From: Paenibacillus_AQ nitricinens | GTDB lineage: Bacteria; Bacillota; Bacilli; Paenibacillales; Paenibacillaceae | Reading direction: 5' to 3' | Length of the DNA stretch: 64,000 nt | Assembly: GCF_052056485.1 (NCBI RefSeq) | Contig: NZ_CP183948.1 | Span: forward strand, 3,162,001 to 3,226,000 | In this document: positions 8,782 through 16,146 of the stretch, one piece after another | How positions within the stretch are numbered: the stretch's first letter is position 1 | How the letters are laid out: every line of letters starts with the position of its first letter | Notes under the pieces: generated by a model | What the model saw: only the letters and a program-made list of their open reading frames with translations | Database searches by the model: none | What the model was told of the DNA's origin: nothing | Program-made: the position numbers and the translations under genes

Positions 8782-9056
8782 AATTACATATCAAAACAAA
8801 TGCTTTGATGGAGAAAAGTAGTTCAATACCTCTTTACAGGGAGGAAACGCCGGAGATTGAGAGCGTTTCTAGAGAAAAGGGTTGATCGAAGTTCACTCCG
8901 GAGCAGTCCCTTGAAACCATTGTTGGCAAGTAGAGGTGTACCGGTTTTAACCGTTAAATATTTAAGTGAGAACATTTCTGTTTTTTGTACAGAATAGTTC
9001 TAATTTAGGGTGGTACCGCGGCTCCTCGTCCCTTATTGGACGAGGGGTCTTTTTGT
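8782..9056 (+). promoter_or_regulatory. T-box riboswitch leader, predicted tRNA-Phe specificity
   Basis: Transcription-attenuating leader that senses uncharged tRNA. The conserved T-box AGGGTGGTACCGCG is at 9007-9020. Its TGGT bulge would pair with an ACCA tRNA end, which matches the A73 of the downstream tRNAs. Stem I is closed by ACCTCT/AGAGGT and GGGA/TCCC. In the GAAGTTCACTCCGG specifier region, TTC at 8892-8894, followed by the usual A, is a Phe codon. The terminator stem CCTCGTCC/GGACGAGG (9024-9045) is followed by a T run. Instead of a synthetase or amino-acid gene, the next transcribed units are six tRNA-Phe genes. GTT (Val) in the next register is the main alternative specifier. Confidence 0.9.
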
Positions 9057-9089
9057 TTCCATTTAGAAAAAATATTTGTATCCCTGCAA

Positions 9090-9162
9090 GGCTCGGTAGC
9101 TCAGTCGGTAGAGCATAGGACTGAAAATCCTAGTGTCGGCGGTTCGATCCCGTCCCGAGCCA
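9090..9162 (+). tRNA. tRNA-Phe(GAA), copy 1
   Basis: A 73-base cloverleaf: acceptor GGCTCGG/CCGAGCC, D stem GCTC/GAGC, anticodon stem TAGGA/TCCTA with loop CTGAAAA (anticodon GAA), T stem GGCGG/CCGTC, discriminator A73. The 3' CCA is not encoded. The T loop is TTCGATC. It starts 34 bases after the T-box terminator. Confidence 0.95.
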
Positions 9163-9180
9163 TCTTAACTTTAATAGTAA

Positions 9181-9253
9181 GGCTCGGTAGCTCAGTCGGT
9201 AGAGCATAGGACTGAAAATCCTAGTGTCGGCGGTTCGACCCCGTCCCGAGCCA
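9181..9253 (+). tRNA. tRNA-Phe(GAA), copy 2
   Basis: Identical to copy 1 except T59 to C in the T loop (TTCGACC). It begins exactly 91 bases after copy 1. CCA is not encoded. Confidence 0.95.
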
Positions 9254-9271
9254 TCTCAACTTTAATAGCAA

Positions 9272-9344
9272 GGCTCGGTAGCTCAGTCGGTAGAGCATAG
9301 GACTGAAAATCCTAGTGTCGGCGGTTCGATCCCGTCCCGAGCCA
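9272..9344 (+). tRNA. tRNA-Phe(GAA), copy 3
   Basis: Sequence identical to copy 1 (TTCGATC T loop), 91-base period. The spacer before it reads TCTCAACTTTAATAGCAA. Confidence 0.95.
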
Positions 9345-9362
9345 TCTCAACTTTAATAGCAA

Positions 9363-9435
9363 GGCTCGGTAGCTCAGTCGGTAGAGCATAGGACTGAAAA
9401 TCCTAGTGTCGGCGGTTCGATCCCGTCCCGAGCCA
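9363..9435 (+). tRNA. tRNA-Phe(GAA), copy 4
   Basis: Identical to copies 1 and 3. The 91-base repeat unit including the 18-base spacer is unchanged. Confidence 0.95.
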
Positions 9436-9453
9436 TCTCAACTTTAATAGCAA

Positions 9454-9526
9454 GGCTCGGTAGCTCAGTCGGTAGAGCATAGGACTGAAAATCCTAGTGT
9501 CGGCGGTTCGACCCCGTCCCGAGCCA
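9454..9526 (+). tRNA. tRNA-Phe(GAA), copy 5
   Basis: Same as copy 2, carrying C59 in the T loop. Confidence 0.95.
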
Positions 9527-9544
9527 TCTCAACTTTAATAGCAA

Positions 9545-9617
9545 GGCTCGGTAGCTCAGTCGGTAGAGCATAGGACTGAAAATCCTAGTGTCGGCGGTTC
9601 GACCCCGTCCCGAGCCA
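9545..9617 (+). tRNA. tRNA-Phe(GAA), copy 6
   Basis: Same as copies 2 and 5 (C59). The spacer after it matches the spacer after copy 1 (TCTTAACTTTAATAGTAA) rather than the four middle ones, so the array probably grew by expansion of inner units. Confidence 0.95.
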
Positions 9618-9647
9618 TCTTAACTTTAATAGTAAGCTTTCTATAAA

Positions 9648-9690
9648 AACAGCCTGTCCGACCATGATGGTTAGACAGGTTGTTTGTTAT
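9648..9690 (+). terminator. Terminator after the tRNA-Phe array
   Basis: Stem AACAGCCTGTC with GACAGGTTGTT (10 of 11 pairs) and a T-rich tail. Read-through could reach the CD3324 gene 39 bases further on. Confidence 0.7.
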
Positions 9691-9728
9691 TTCATCTTAA
9701 TTTGAACAGTTTGAGGAGTAGATTAATT

Positions 9729-9995
9729 ATGAAATATGTAAATGCAGATACAATCTTCCCTAAAGAGTTACTACAAGAAATACAGAAATATATAAACGGT
9801 GGTATGGTCTACGTTTCAAAGCCTGAAGAATTACATATAAAATGGGGCGAGAAGTCAGGGAGTAGAAAATATTTGAAATCAAGAAATATTGAGATCTGCC
9901 TGAGGTTTGCTGCTGGTGCAACCGTCGACCAGCTCTCAGGTGAATACTGTCTTTCTAAGGATAGTATTAAGAAAATCGTTTATAGTAAAAAATAG
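9729..9995 (+). CDS. CD3324 family small HTH protein (copy 2)
   Basis: An 88-residue paralogue of the gene at 4264-4530, differing at 11 positions, all but a few conservative. The putative helix-turn-helix at the C-terminus is preserved. ATG 9729 follows TTGAGGAGTAG; the frame extends 15 codons further upstream but no start there has a ribosome site, and that extension runs into the terminator. Its position right after the T-box/tRNA-Phe unit makes co-regulation possible if transcription passes the intervening hairpin. The function is unknown. Confidence 0.75.
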   Translation: MKYVNADTIFPKELLQEIQKYINGGMVYVSKPEELHIKWGEKSGSRKYLKSRNIEICLRFAAGATVDQLSGEYCLSKDSIKKIVYSKK

Positions 9996-10022
9996 CAGGT
10001 CAACCGTAGTGGTTGACCTGCT
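9988..10022 (-). terminator. Terminator of sleB (overlaps end of CD3324 copy 2)
   Basis: Perfect 12-bp stem AGCAGGTCAACC/GGTTGACCTGCT. On the minus strand it is followed by TATTTTTT, so it primarily ends sleB, while also sitting at the CD3324 stop codon. Confidence 0.8.
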
Positions 10023-10041
10023 ATTACATTTATTCGAAGGA

Positions 10042-10680
10042 TTAACTCGCAAATATATGCTTACCAATTTTTAAGTTCTGAGGACGAGTCCAGATCCATG
10101 CACTAGTAGCTGTATCAGGATTGAAATAATAGATTGAATGGTTTGTTGGGTCCCAACCTCGGACAGCATCAAGAGCAGCTAAATAGGCGGTCCGGTTTGG
10201 AGTAAGCCAGTATTGACCGTCAGATACGGCTGTAAATGCGCCTTTTTGAAATACAACGTCTTTAATATTGTCTGGGAATTGACTTGATTGTATGCGATTC
10301 ATAACTACAGCGCCAACTGCGACTTGACCTTTATAAGGCTCACCGCGGGATTCACTGTAAATGACTTTCGCCAGAATATCCATTTCCTCAATATTAAGCG
10401 TATATTTTTTAAGAGAATTCCAAGTTTTTGAACCAGTAACTCCATCGGCATTTAATCCGTAGGCCTTTTGAAATTTAGCAACGGCAGCCTTCGTTTGTGA
10501 TCCATATACACCATCTAAAGGCTGAGTATAGAAATCCAGAGTTTTTAACCGATACTGAAGATCCCACACATCTCCAGAAGAATTCCCTACGGTTAATACC
10601 GGAGCAGCACTAGCCGTACCGATCGTAGCCATGCTTACCAGACCCAAAAGAAGCAACAAAGTGAATATTTTAGTCTTCAT
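10042..10680 (-). CDS. sleB: Spore cortex-lytic enzyme SleB
   Basis: Germination-specific lytic transglycosylase that degrades cortex peptidoglycan. A signal peptide (to about residue 25, TASA) is followed by a PG_binding_1 domain (about 30-92, DGVYGSQTKAAVAKFQ) and a CwlJ/SleB hydrolase domain (about 98-212). The catalytic glutamate is Glu110 in VIYSESRGEP. AAAGGAGG lies upstream of the ATG. In Bacillus sleB is usually followed by ypeB, which keeps it stable, but no ypeB is present here. Expression in the forespore under sigma-G is expected from the family. Confidence 0.92.
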   Translation of the reverse strand: MKTKIFTLLLLLGLVSMATIGTASAAPVLTVGNSSGDVWDLQYRLKTLDFYTQPLDGVYGSQTKAAVAKFQKAYGLNADGVTGSKTWNSLKKYTLNIEEMDILAKVIYSESRGEPYKGQVAVGAVVMNRIQSSQFPDNIKDVVFQKGAFTAVSDGQYWLTPNRTAYLAALDAVRGWDPTNHSIYYFNPDTATSAWIWTRPQNLKIGKHIFAS

Positions 10681-10704
10681 TGTAGTAGCCTCCTTTCAGA
10701 AAAC

Positions 10705-10734
10705 ATTATAAATAACCTTCAATAACTGAGACAA
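10705..10734 (-). promoter_or_regulatory. Possible promoter of sleB
   Basis: Minus-strand TTGTCT (10729-10734) and TATAAT (10705-10710), 18-base spacer. A sigma-G-type promoter would be expected for a cortex hydrolase. This pair looks sigma-A-like, so the call is tentative. Confidence 0.3.
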
Positions 10735-10855
10735 CACTCATTTATTGGTAATCTAATAATCACTTTATATTTTTAAAAATACTTCATTCGGTTTGTGATC
10801 TTATGAAATGGGTAAATGAATAATCAGAGGCACATCAACTTCGGAGGTTTTATAT

Positions 10856-11407
10856 ATGAAAAAGCAAATATTTCTATTCATAATCGCAGCTGCACTTACT
10901 CTAAGCGCATGTGGTAATGACAATAGCTATGGCAATAAAATGTCTTCAAACGATAGAAAAATGGAACATACCGCACACTCTAGTTCAAGTGAAGTACCCG
11001 ATAATTTGAAAGTGGCAGAGCATCCTGCTTTTGAAATAGGAAGTAAAGCGATTATCCAAACGGATCATATGGAAGGTATGAAAGGGGCAACAGCAACGAT
11101 AGTTGGAGCTTATGATACTACAGCCTATATGATTTCTTATAGACCTACAACAGGTGGAATGCCAGTTACAAACCACAAGTGGATTATTCATGAAGAAATC
11201 AAAAAAGCAGCCGACAAACCCTATGAATCCGGCTCAGAAGTTGTAATGGAAGCTGACCATATGAAAGATATGAAAGGTGCAACCGCTCAAATTAACGCGG
11301 CTGAACACACTACGGTATATATGATTGATTACACACCGACTACGGGTGGAGATAAAGTGAAAAATCATAAATGGGTAACGGAAGACGAGCTTTCAGCTAA
11401 AAAGTAA
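10856..11407 (+). CDS. YdhK-like lipoprotein with two DUF1541 repeats
   Basis: Secreted lipoprotein of 183 residues. The lipobox LSAC places the lipidated cysteine near residue 19. A Met/His-rich stretch (KMEHTAHSSSS) is followed by two tandem DUF1541 repeats (about 57-118 and 119-180), each with the pattern TDHM..MKGA...YMI.Y.PTTGG...NHKW. B. subtilis YdhK has the same architecture. Its function is unproven; the His/Met content hints at metal contact, but that is inference. A good ribosome site (GGAGGTTTT) precedes the ATG, and the gene is monocistronic. Confidence 0.85.
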   Translation: MKKQIFLFIIAAALTLSACGNDNSYGNKMSSNDRKMEHTAHSSSSEVPDNLKVAEHPAFEIGSKAIIQTDHMEGMKGATATIVGAYDTTAYMISYRPTTGGMPVTNHKWIIHEEIKKAADKPYESGSEVVMEADHMKDMKGATAQINAAEHTTVYMIDYTPTTGGDKVKNHKWVTEDELSAKK

Positions 11408-11444
11408 CCAAAATAAATTTAAGTCCATAAGTAATGAAAAAAAT

Positions 11445-11498
11445 AAGGTAGGAACAGTCATAGACTTTGTTAAAGGTCTAGGCTGCTCCTACCTTTTT
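11445..11498 (+). terminator. Terminator after the YdhK-like gene
   Basis: Long imperfect stem AAGGTAGGAACAG...CTGCTCCTACCTT with an inner TAGAC/GTCTA pairing, then TTTTTG. Confidence 0.85.
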
Positions 11499-11606
11499 GA
11501 TTGTTCTTTTATGGGTAGTGAAGTGTTAAAATATCTTTATAAAACACAACTTTGTAAAACATTCCATTTAAATGGTATTTTCTTTAGAAGGTAGGAGGGT
11601 GATTAA

Positions 11607-12593
11607 ATGCCTAACTGGCAGGTGAAATTCGATGAAGAGATGCTTAAGCAAGCTGCACAACAGATTCAAGTAGATTGGACAACGATAAAGTATATTGGTG
11701 GGTTTGAAAATGTTGTTTATAGCTTTCCAAAAGATGCTCATGAATTTATTTTACGTGTAACTCATCATTCTCATCAGGAGCAGGAGATGGTTATCTCTGA
11801 ACTTGACTTTATGGATCATCTTGCAAAGCATGGAGTGCAACTGGCTCCCCCCATTCCCTTTCAGGATGGTAGTTTGGTACAAACGCTAGTCAAAGATGGG
11901 GAAAGATTTATGATCTGTGTAATGGAGAAAGCTCCTGGTGGTCATGTTAATGCTTCCGATCCCTATTGGGGAACAAATCTTTTTGAGCAATGGGGTGAGG
12001 TAACAGGAAGAATGCATGCTTTAGCTCTGCAATACGAGCGTCCGGAGAGTGTTCTGGCAAGACCACATCAGGGTAAGCTAGAGTTTGACTTTGCTAACTT
12101 TGGTATTGTTGAACAGCAGCTTTTTGAAAAGTTGCTTCAAATAAATGATCACATTAACCAGTTGCCGCGGCATCGAGAAGGTTATGGACTATGTCACCGT
12201 GATTTGCATCCGGGTAATTTTTTCGTGCATGAGGGGCAGATCACCGTGTTTGACTTTGATGATTGCGGATACGACTATATGGTGCATGATATTGCCATTG
12301 CCGTTTATTATTCGACTATCTTTGGGGATTGGAGCAAACTGGAAGTAGAGCAGAGTAGAACTTCTGGTCTTGCGGCAGCCATGTTGAAGTCCTTTATGAA
12401 GGGGTATAATCGAGAGTATGCGCTCGACAATAAGTGGCTAGAAGAGCTCCCGCTCTTTATTGAGAAGCGTCGACTGGAATTAGTGCTATTGTTATTTCAA
12501 GAGTTTTCGGAGTCACAACGTGAGGAGAATAGAGTGTGGCTTGCCCGCAATATCCACGATGCTTTAAATGACAAAGCTTGTTTAGAGCTTTAA
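11607..12593 (+). CDS. Phosphotransferase (APH/choline-kinase-like fold)
   Basis: Predicted ATP-dependent small-molecule kinase of 328 residues with the aminoglycoside-phosphotransferase fold. The catalytic loop HRDLHPGN is at residues 197-204 (Asp199), and the metal-binding DFDD follows at 216-219. GFENVVYSF near residue 35 is the nucleotide-binding loop. AGGAGGG lies before the ATG. The family includes homoserine kinase II and SrkA-like stress kinases. Nothing in this sequence identifies the substrate or suggests drug resistance. A broken small gene follows directly. Confidence 0.8.
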   Translation: MPNWQVKFDEEMLKQAAQQIQVDWTTIKYIGGFENVVYSFPKDAHEFILRVTHHSHQEQEMVISELDFMDHLAKHGVQLAPPIPFQDGSLVQTLVKDGERFMICVMEKAPGGHVNASDPYWGTNLFEQWGEVTGRMHALALQYERPESVLARPHQGKLEFDFANFGIVEQQLFEKLLQINDHINQLPRHREGYGLCHRDLHPGNFFVHEGQITVFDFDDCGYDYMVHDIAIAVYYSTIFGDWSKLEVEQSRTSGLAAAMLKSFMKGYNREYALDNKWLEELPLFIEKRRLELVLLLFQEFSESQREENRVWLARNIHDALNDKACLEL

Positions 12594-12610
12594 TGACGGA
12601 GGTAACCGAT

Positions 12611-12812
12611 ATGACACCTCCAAAGTATATTTCGAAGCTTGGAAGTGGGCTTTTTCTCCATAGAACAAGCAATGAATATGCTCACATGGAAAAACCTCAG
12701 ACTGCGGCTAGAGTATTGTCTAAATGATGCTGTCCAGCCTTTTTACGTAGAGTTTCAGGGTACAGAAGTAGAAGAAATTTTATTTAAATTAGAAAATCAG
12801 CAAACTTTTTAG
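12611..12812 (+). pseudogene. Small gene with a probable frameshift
   Basis: GGAGGT precedes an ATG opening MTPPKYISKLG, which stops after 39 codons. A second frame, open from 12615 and overlapping it, reads LEVGFFSIEQAMNMLTWKN then YVEFQGTEVEEILFKLENQ to a stop at 12812, and looks much more protein-like. Joining them near 12640 would give about 66 residues. The stop lies inside the ECF-type promoter of the next gene. It could alternatively be a real gene starting at GTG 12645. The family is not recognised. Confidence 0.45.
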
Positions 12813-12830
12813 AGGTCCCCCTGCGTCCTA
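12803..12830 (+). promoter_or_regulatory. ECF-type (sigma-V-like) promoter of the DUF3298 gene
   Basis: AACTTTT at 12803-12809 and CGTCCTA at 12824-12830, spacer 14. The same pair of elements with spacer 13 lies upstream of oatA and of sigV. Confidence 0.65.
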
Positions 12831-12884
12831 GCTAATGAGTGTCATCGGAAGGCACTTATAAATAGAGATGGAGGATGACGAGAT

Positions 12885-13958
12885 ATGAACAAAACAACAA
12901 AAAATCTATTTAAAATGAGTGCAGTTGGATGTGCGGCAATTATGGGGGTGAGCTTAGCTTCCTTACCGGTTCATGTGATGGCATCCACATCAGTAGCAGC
13001 TAGTGTTTCTTCAATGGTGCAATCTACGACCCCAGCGCTTACTGGCGTTAAGATCCAAGAAAAAGTTCTTAGCACAACAAGTAAATATCTATTTGCTGAT
13101 ATTAAAGTGCCACAACTAACAGGCATGCTGGACAAGCAATACCAAGATGAGCTGAATGATATTATTTTGTCTCATGCTGAAAAGGATTTGGCACAATGGG
13201 AGCATGACGCCGCTGAAATGGGTAAAAAAGCACAAGCAGATAATAAAGACTACCATCCCTACACTCTTAATATCGCTTATGAACTGAAGTCAGATGGAAC
13301 AGGTAATCCAGCAGGTGTTATTTCCTTGACGGTTATTACTGAAGGCTCTGAAGGTGGAACCAGCATGCCGCGGATTGATACTTATAATGTGAGAAATGTA
13401 GCTGAGGCACAACTGGTTACTCTTTCAGATCTGCTCGGTGCTAACTACAAAGAGAAGCTCGATGCAGATATTCTTGCGGAGATTAAAAAAGATACTGACA
13501 AGTATTTTTTGGAAGAGTACAAAGGAACTTCAGTCGAGCAGTCATTTTATATCGATAAAGGTGAATTAGTGGTTGTCTTCCCTAAATATAGTATTGCACC
13601 TGGATATGTAGGATCACCAGAGTTTCGTTTCAGCTTGAATAGTAATTCCACGGACGCAGCTAAGCTTGATTTGAAAAAAATCCCCAATTTCACTAACAAG
13701 CAAGGTGTGCTGATGCTATCATTACGTGATTTAGCCAATCAATTAAACTTTCAATTGAAGTGGAATCAATCTACCAAAACATCTGAGTTAATGAAGGGAG
13801 CACAGTGGACGAGTGTTTCTATTAACAAAGATTCTTATTTTATAGCAAAAATGGCTCCTAAAGCATTAGGCACTGCTCCAGTGCTTCAAGACAATAAAAC
13901 GTATGTCCCTGTCCAATTTGTAACAGATATTCTACAGATTGAAGTGCAGGGTATTTAA
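12885..13958 (+). CDS. Secreted RsiV-like DUF3298 protein with a stalk domain
   Basis: Exported protein of 357 residues. A signal peptide ends near VMAS (about residue 33). Residues about 55-255 are a DUF4163/DUF3298 module of the kind found in the extracellular part of the anti-sigma factor RsiV. The block EQSFYIDKGELVVVFPKYSI parallels DQSFYINDDGKLVIVFNKYD of the rsiV product encoded at 16733-17620. The C-terminal 85 residues resemble the copper-amine-oxidase-like stalk domain of Paenibacillus surface proteins. There is no transmembrane or anti-sigma segment, so it cannot hold a sigma factor. RsiV binds lysozyme through this module, so a secreted lysozyme-binding or decoy role is inferred. 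An ECF promoter lies upstream. Confidence 0.8.
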   Translation: MNKTTKNLFKMSAVGCAAIMGVSLASLPVHVMASTSVAASVSSMVQSTTPALTGVKIQEKVLSTTSKYLFADIKVPQLTGMLDKQYQDELNDIILSHAEKDLAQWEHDAAEMGKKAQADNKDYHPYTLNIAYELKSDGTGNPAGVISLTVITEGSEGGTSMPRIDTYNVRNVAEAQLVTLSDLLGANYKEKLDADILAEIKKDTDKYFLEEYKGTSVEQSFYIDKGELVVVFPKYSIAPGYVGSPEFRFSLNSNSTDAAKLDLKKIPNFTNKQGVLMLSLRDLANQLNFQLKWNQSTKTSELMKGAQWTSVSINKDSYFIAKMAPKALGTAPVLQDNKTYVPVQFVTDILQIEVQGI

Positions 13959-13962
13959 TAGA

Positions 13963-14003
13963 AAAGATATCTGGCAGATTTCTCTGCCAGATATCTTTTT
14001 TAA
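13963..14003 (+). terminator. Terminator after the DUF3298 gene
   Basis: Perfect stem AAGATATCTGGCAGA/TCTGCCAGATATCTT with a 4-base loop and TTTT tail. Confidence 0.92.
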
Positions 14004-14029
14004 TTAATAACATTTTCACTTGTTTACAG

Positions 14030-14057
14030 AACTTTTCATGCGTTTACAGCGTCTTAC
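14030..14057 (+). promoter_or_regulatory. ECF-type (sigma-V-like) promoter of oatA
   Basis: AACTTTT (14030-14036), 13-base spacer, CGTCTTAC (14050-14057). Both elements and the spacing are identical to those upstream of sigV. It lies 38 bases before the oatA ATG. Confidence 0.75.
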
Positions 14058-14095
14058 TAATGGAACGATAAATCGACGGTAAGGACTGAAACATA

Positions 14096-16129
14096 ATGAA
14101 AGACAACACGAAGCTTTTCAGAAATAATATGAGGAGCCAGTCTTCTATACAATCTGTAGGCGGCAGGCGTTATGTGCCAGGAATTGATGGTCTGAGGGCT
14201 TTATCAGTACTCGCTGTAATCGCATATCATTTGAATCTGAAATGGGCTGAGGGTGGACTTCTCGGCGTTGGAATATTTTTTGTTATCTCAGGATATCTCA
14301 TAACTGACCAAATCATTACCCAGTGGGAGCGGCACCGAAGACTGAACCTTTTAGACTTTTGGGTTCGTAGGGCGCGGAGGCTGTTGCCTGCGATGGTCGT
14401 CATGCTTTTTGTGGTTGCCATATGGCTTTTAATTATAGAACCATCAAGATTGTTTGGGCTCAAGGGTGACTTTATGTCTTCCTTATTTTACTTCAACAAC
14501 TGGTGGCTAATATTTCATAATATGTCCTATTTTGAAAGCTTTGGCCCACCATCTCCGATCGGACATTTATGGTCGCTTTCTATTGAAGGGCAGTTTTATA
14601 TTCTATGGCCAATAGCTCTCATCCTCGTGATGAAAATCGCTCGTCGGCGAGGTAAGCTTATTGCATGGATTATGGCTTGCGCTGCAGTCTCGGCCTTAGC
14701 GATGGCATTGATCTACGTACCGGGCACAGACCCAAGTAGAGTGTATTATGGAACGGATACTCGCGTATTTGCGCTTCTCATTGGAGCAGCACTTGCAGTT
14801 GCTTGGCCAAGTCAGAAACTTAATGATAAGGTCTCAGAACCGGCTCGGCGTATGCTTGATATTGTTGGGGGATTAGGACTCATACTATTGTTAGTCCTTT
14901 TTAATCAGGTTAATGAGTTTGATGATTTGCTTTACCGTGGTGGGTTTCTAGTGATTTCTTTGATTGCTGCAGTAGTTATTGCTGTACTCGCTCATCCTGC
15001 TAGCCGCCTGGGATCGATCGTAGGCTGTAAACCTTTGCGTTGGATCGGGTTGCGATCATATAGCTTGTACATATGGCATTTTCCAGTTATTATCCTTAGC
15101 AGTCCGAATGTGAGTACTGAAGAAAGCGGCATACTTCGTATTATCATTCAGGTAGGAGTAAGTTTTCTTCTAGCAGCATTATCATATAAGTATGTAGAGG
15201 AGCCTATTCGTCGAGGTTCACTTAAGGAAACTTGGAAGAACATCAGTGTAAAACGACGGGGTGGTCTTCGTCCAGGCTTCTTAATGGCTATTATTGCTGT
15301 GATTCTTATCCCTATTGCATGTAAAGGCTATTTGTTAAATGCTGGATCGGATACGTCTGCGATCGAATCGGCAGATATGCAGTATGAACAACAACAGCTG
15401 CAACAGCAAGAACAACAACTGCAACAGCAAGAACAACAAGATTCGGGAATAAAGGATGATCCCAAAGATCGCAAAGCGATAGACAAGAGTGAAACTGATA
15501 AACCATCCTTACCAGCCATGACAACAGCTACATCCGAACCTGAAGTGAACAAACCTGATCCTAAAGTGGGAACTATTAATAAAGAAGTGTCTAAGCCTGA
15601 ATCAGATGTGAACAAAACTGTTCCCGAAGAAAAAAAACCTGTGGCTGTGAAGAGTCAAGCTGGGAATGACGTTACGGCCATTGGAGATTCTGTCATTTTG
15701 GACGTAGCACCATACCTCTCAAAGAAAGTACCTGGTATTGTCATCGAGGGCGAAATTGGTCGTCAGATGGCGAAAGCTCAGGAGGTAGTGGATCAGCTTA
15801 AAGCTCAAGGCCGGTTAGGTAAAAAGGTGATCATTGAGCTGGGGACTAACGGATCTTTTAGTTCAAAGCAGTTACGTAATCTCCTGGATTCACTAAGTGA
15901 TGCTGAGCAGATTCTTTTGGTCAATACACGTGTCCCAAGGAAGTGGGAAAATAATGTGAATCACAACATTTCAAAAGTTTCCAGTGAATATAGTAATACG
16001 ACCGTAGTAGACTGGTACTCTGCTAGTGAAGGGAAAGACGATTATTTCTACGAAGATGGCGTGCATCTGAAGCCTGAGGGTTCTAAGTATTACGCCTCAC
16101 TTCTCGCGAAAGCTTTGGATAGTGAATAA
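14096..16129 (+). CDS. oatA: Peptidoglycan O-acetyltransferase OatA
   Basis: Membrane enzyme that acetylates the C6 hydroxyl of muramic acid, blocking lysozyme. The N-terminal acyltransferase-3 domain (about 25-405) has ten or more helices and the family's YVPGIDGLRALSVLAVIAYH motif. A Gln-rich linker with LQQQEQQ repeats (about 427-446) and a charged segment lead to an extracellular SGNH esterase-like domain with GDS at 530-532 (Ser532) and DGVH at 654-657 (Asp654, His657), the expected catalytic set. At 677 residues it has the normal length. Placement beside sigV-rsiV and the shared promoter support a lysozyme-resistance role. Confidence 0.9.
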   Translation: MKDNTKLFRNNMRSQSSIQSVGGRRYVPGIDGLRALSVLAVIAYHLNLKWAEGGLLGVGIFFVISGYLITDQIITQWERHRRLNLLDFWVRRARRLLPAMVVMLFVVAIWLLIIEPSRLFGLKGDFMSSLFYFNNWWLIFHNMSYFESFGPPSPIGHLWSLSIEGQFYILWPIALILVMKIARRRGKLIAWIMACAAVSALAMALIYVPGTDPSRVYYGTDTRVFALLIGAALAVAWPSQKLNDKVSEPARRMLDIVGGLGLILLLVLFNQVNEFDDLLYRGGFLVISLIAAVVIAVLAHPASRLGSIVGCKPLRWIGLRSYSLYIWHFPVIILSSPNVSTEESGILRIIIQVGVSFLLAALSYKYVEEPIRRGSLKETWKNISVKRRGGLRPGFLMAIIAVILIPIACKGYLLNAGSDTSAIESADMQYEQQQLQQQEQQLQQQEQQDSGIKDDPKDRKAIDKSETDKPSLPAMTTATSEPEVNKPDPKVGTINKEVSKPESDVNKTVPEEKKPVAVKSQAGNDVTAIGDSVILDVAPYLSKKVPGIVIEGEIGRQMAKAQEVVDQLKAQGRLGKKVIIELGTNGSFSSKQLRNLLDSLSDAEQILLVNTRVPRKWENNVNHNISKVSSEYSNTTVVDWYSASEGKDDYFYEDGVHLKPEGSKYYASLLAKALDSE

Positions 16130-16146
16130 AAATAATTAATTCTCCA

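Noticed and set aside
15328..15615. Minus-strand Cys-rich open frame (CCSCCCSCC pattern) opposite oatA
   Set aside because: It is the antisense of the Gln-rich linker repeats (CAA/CAG runs) of oatA, not a metal-binding protein.
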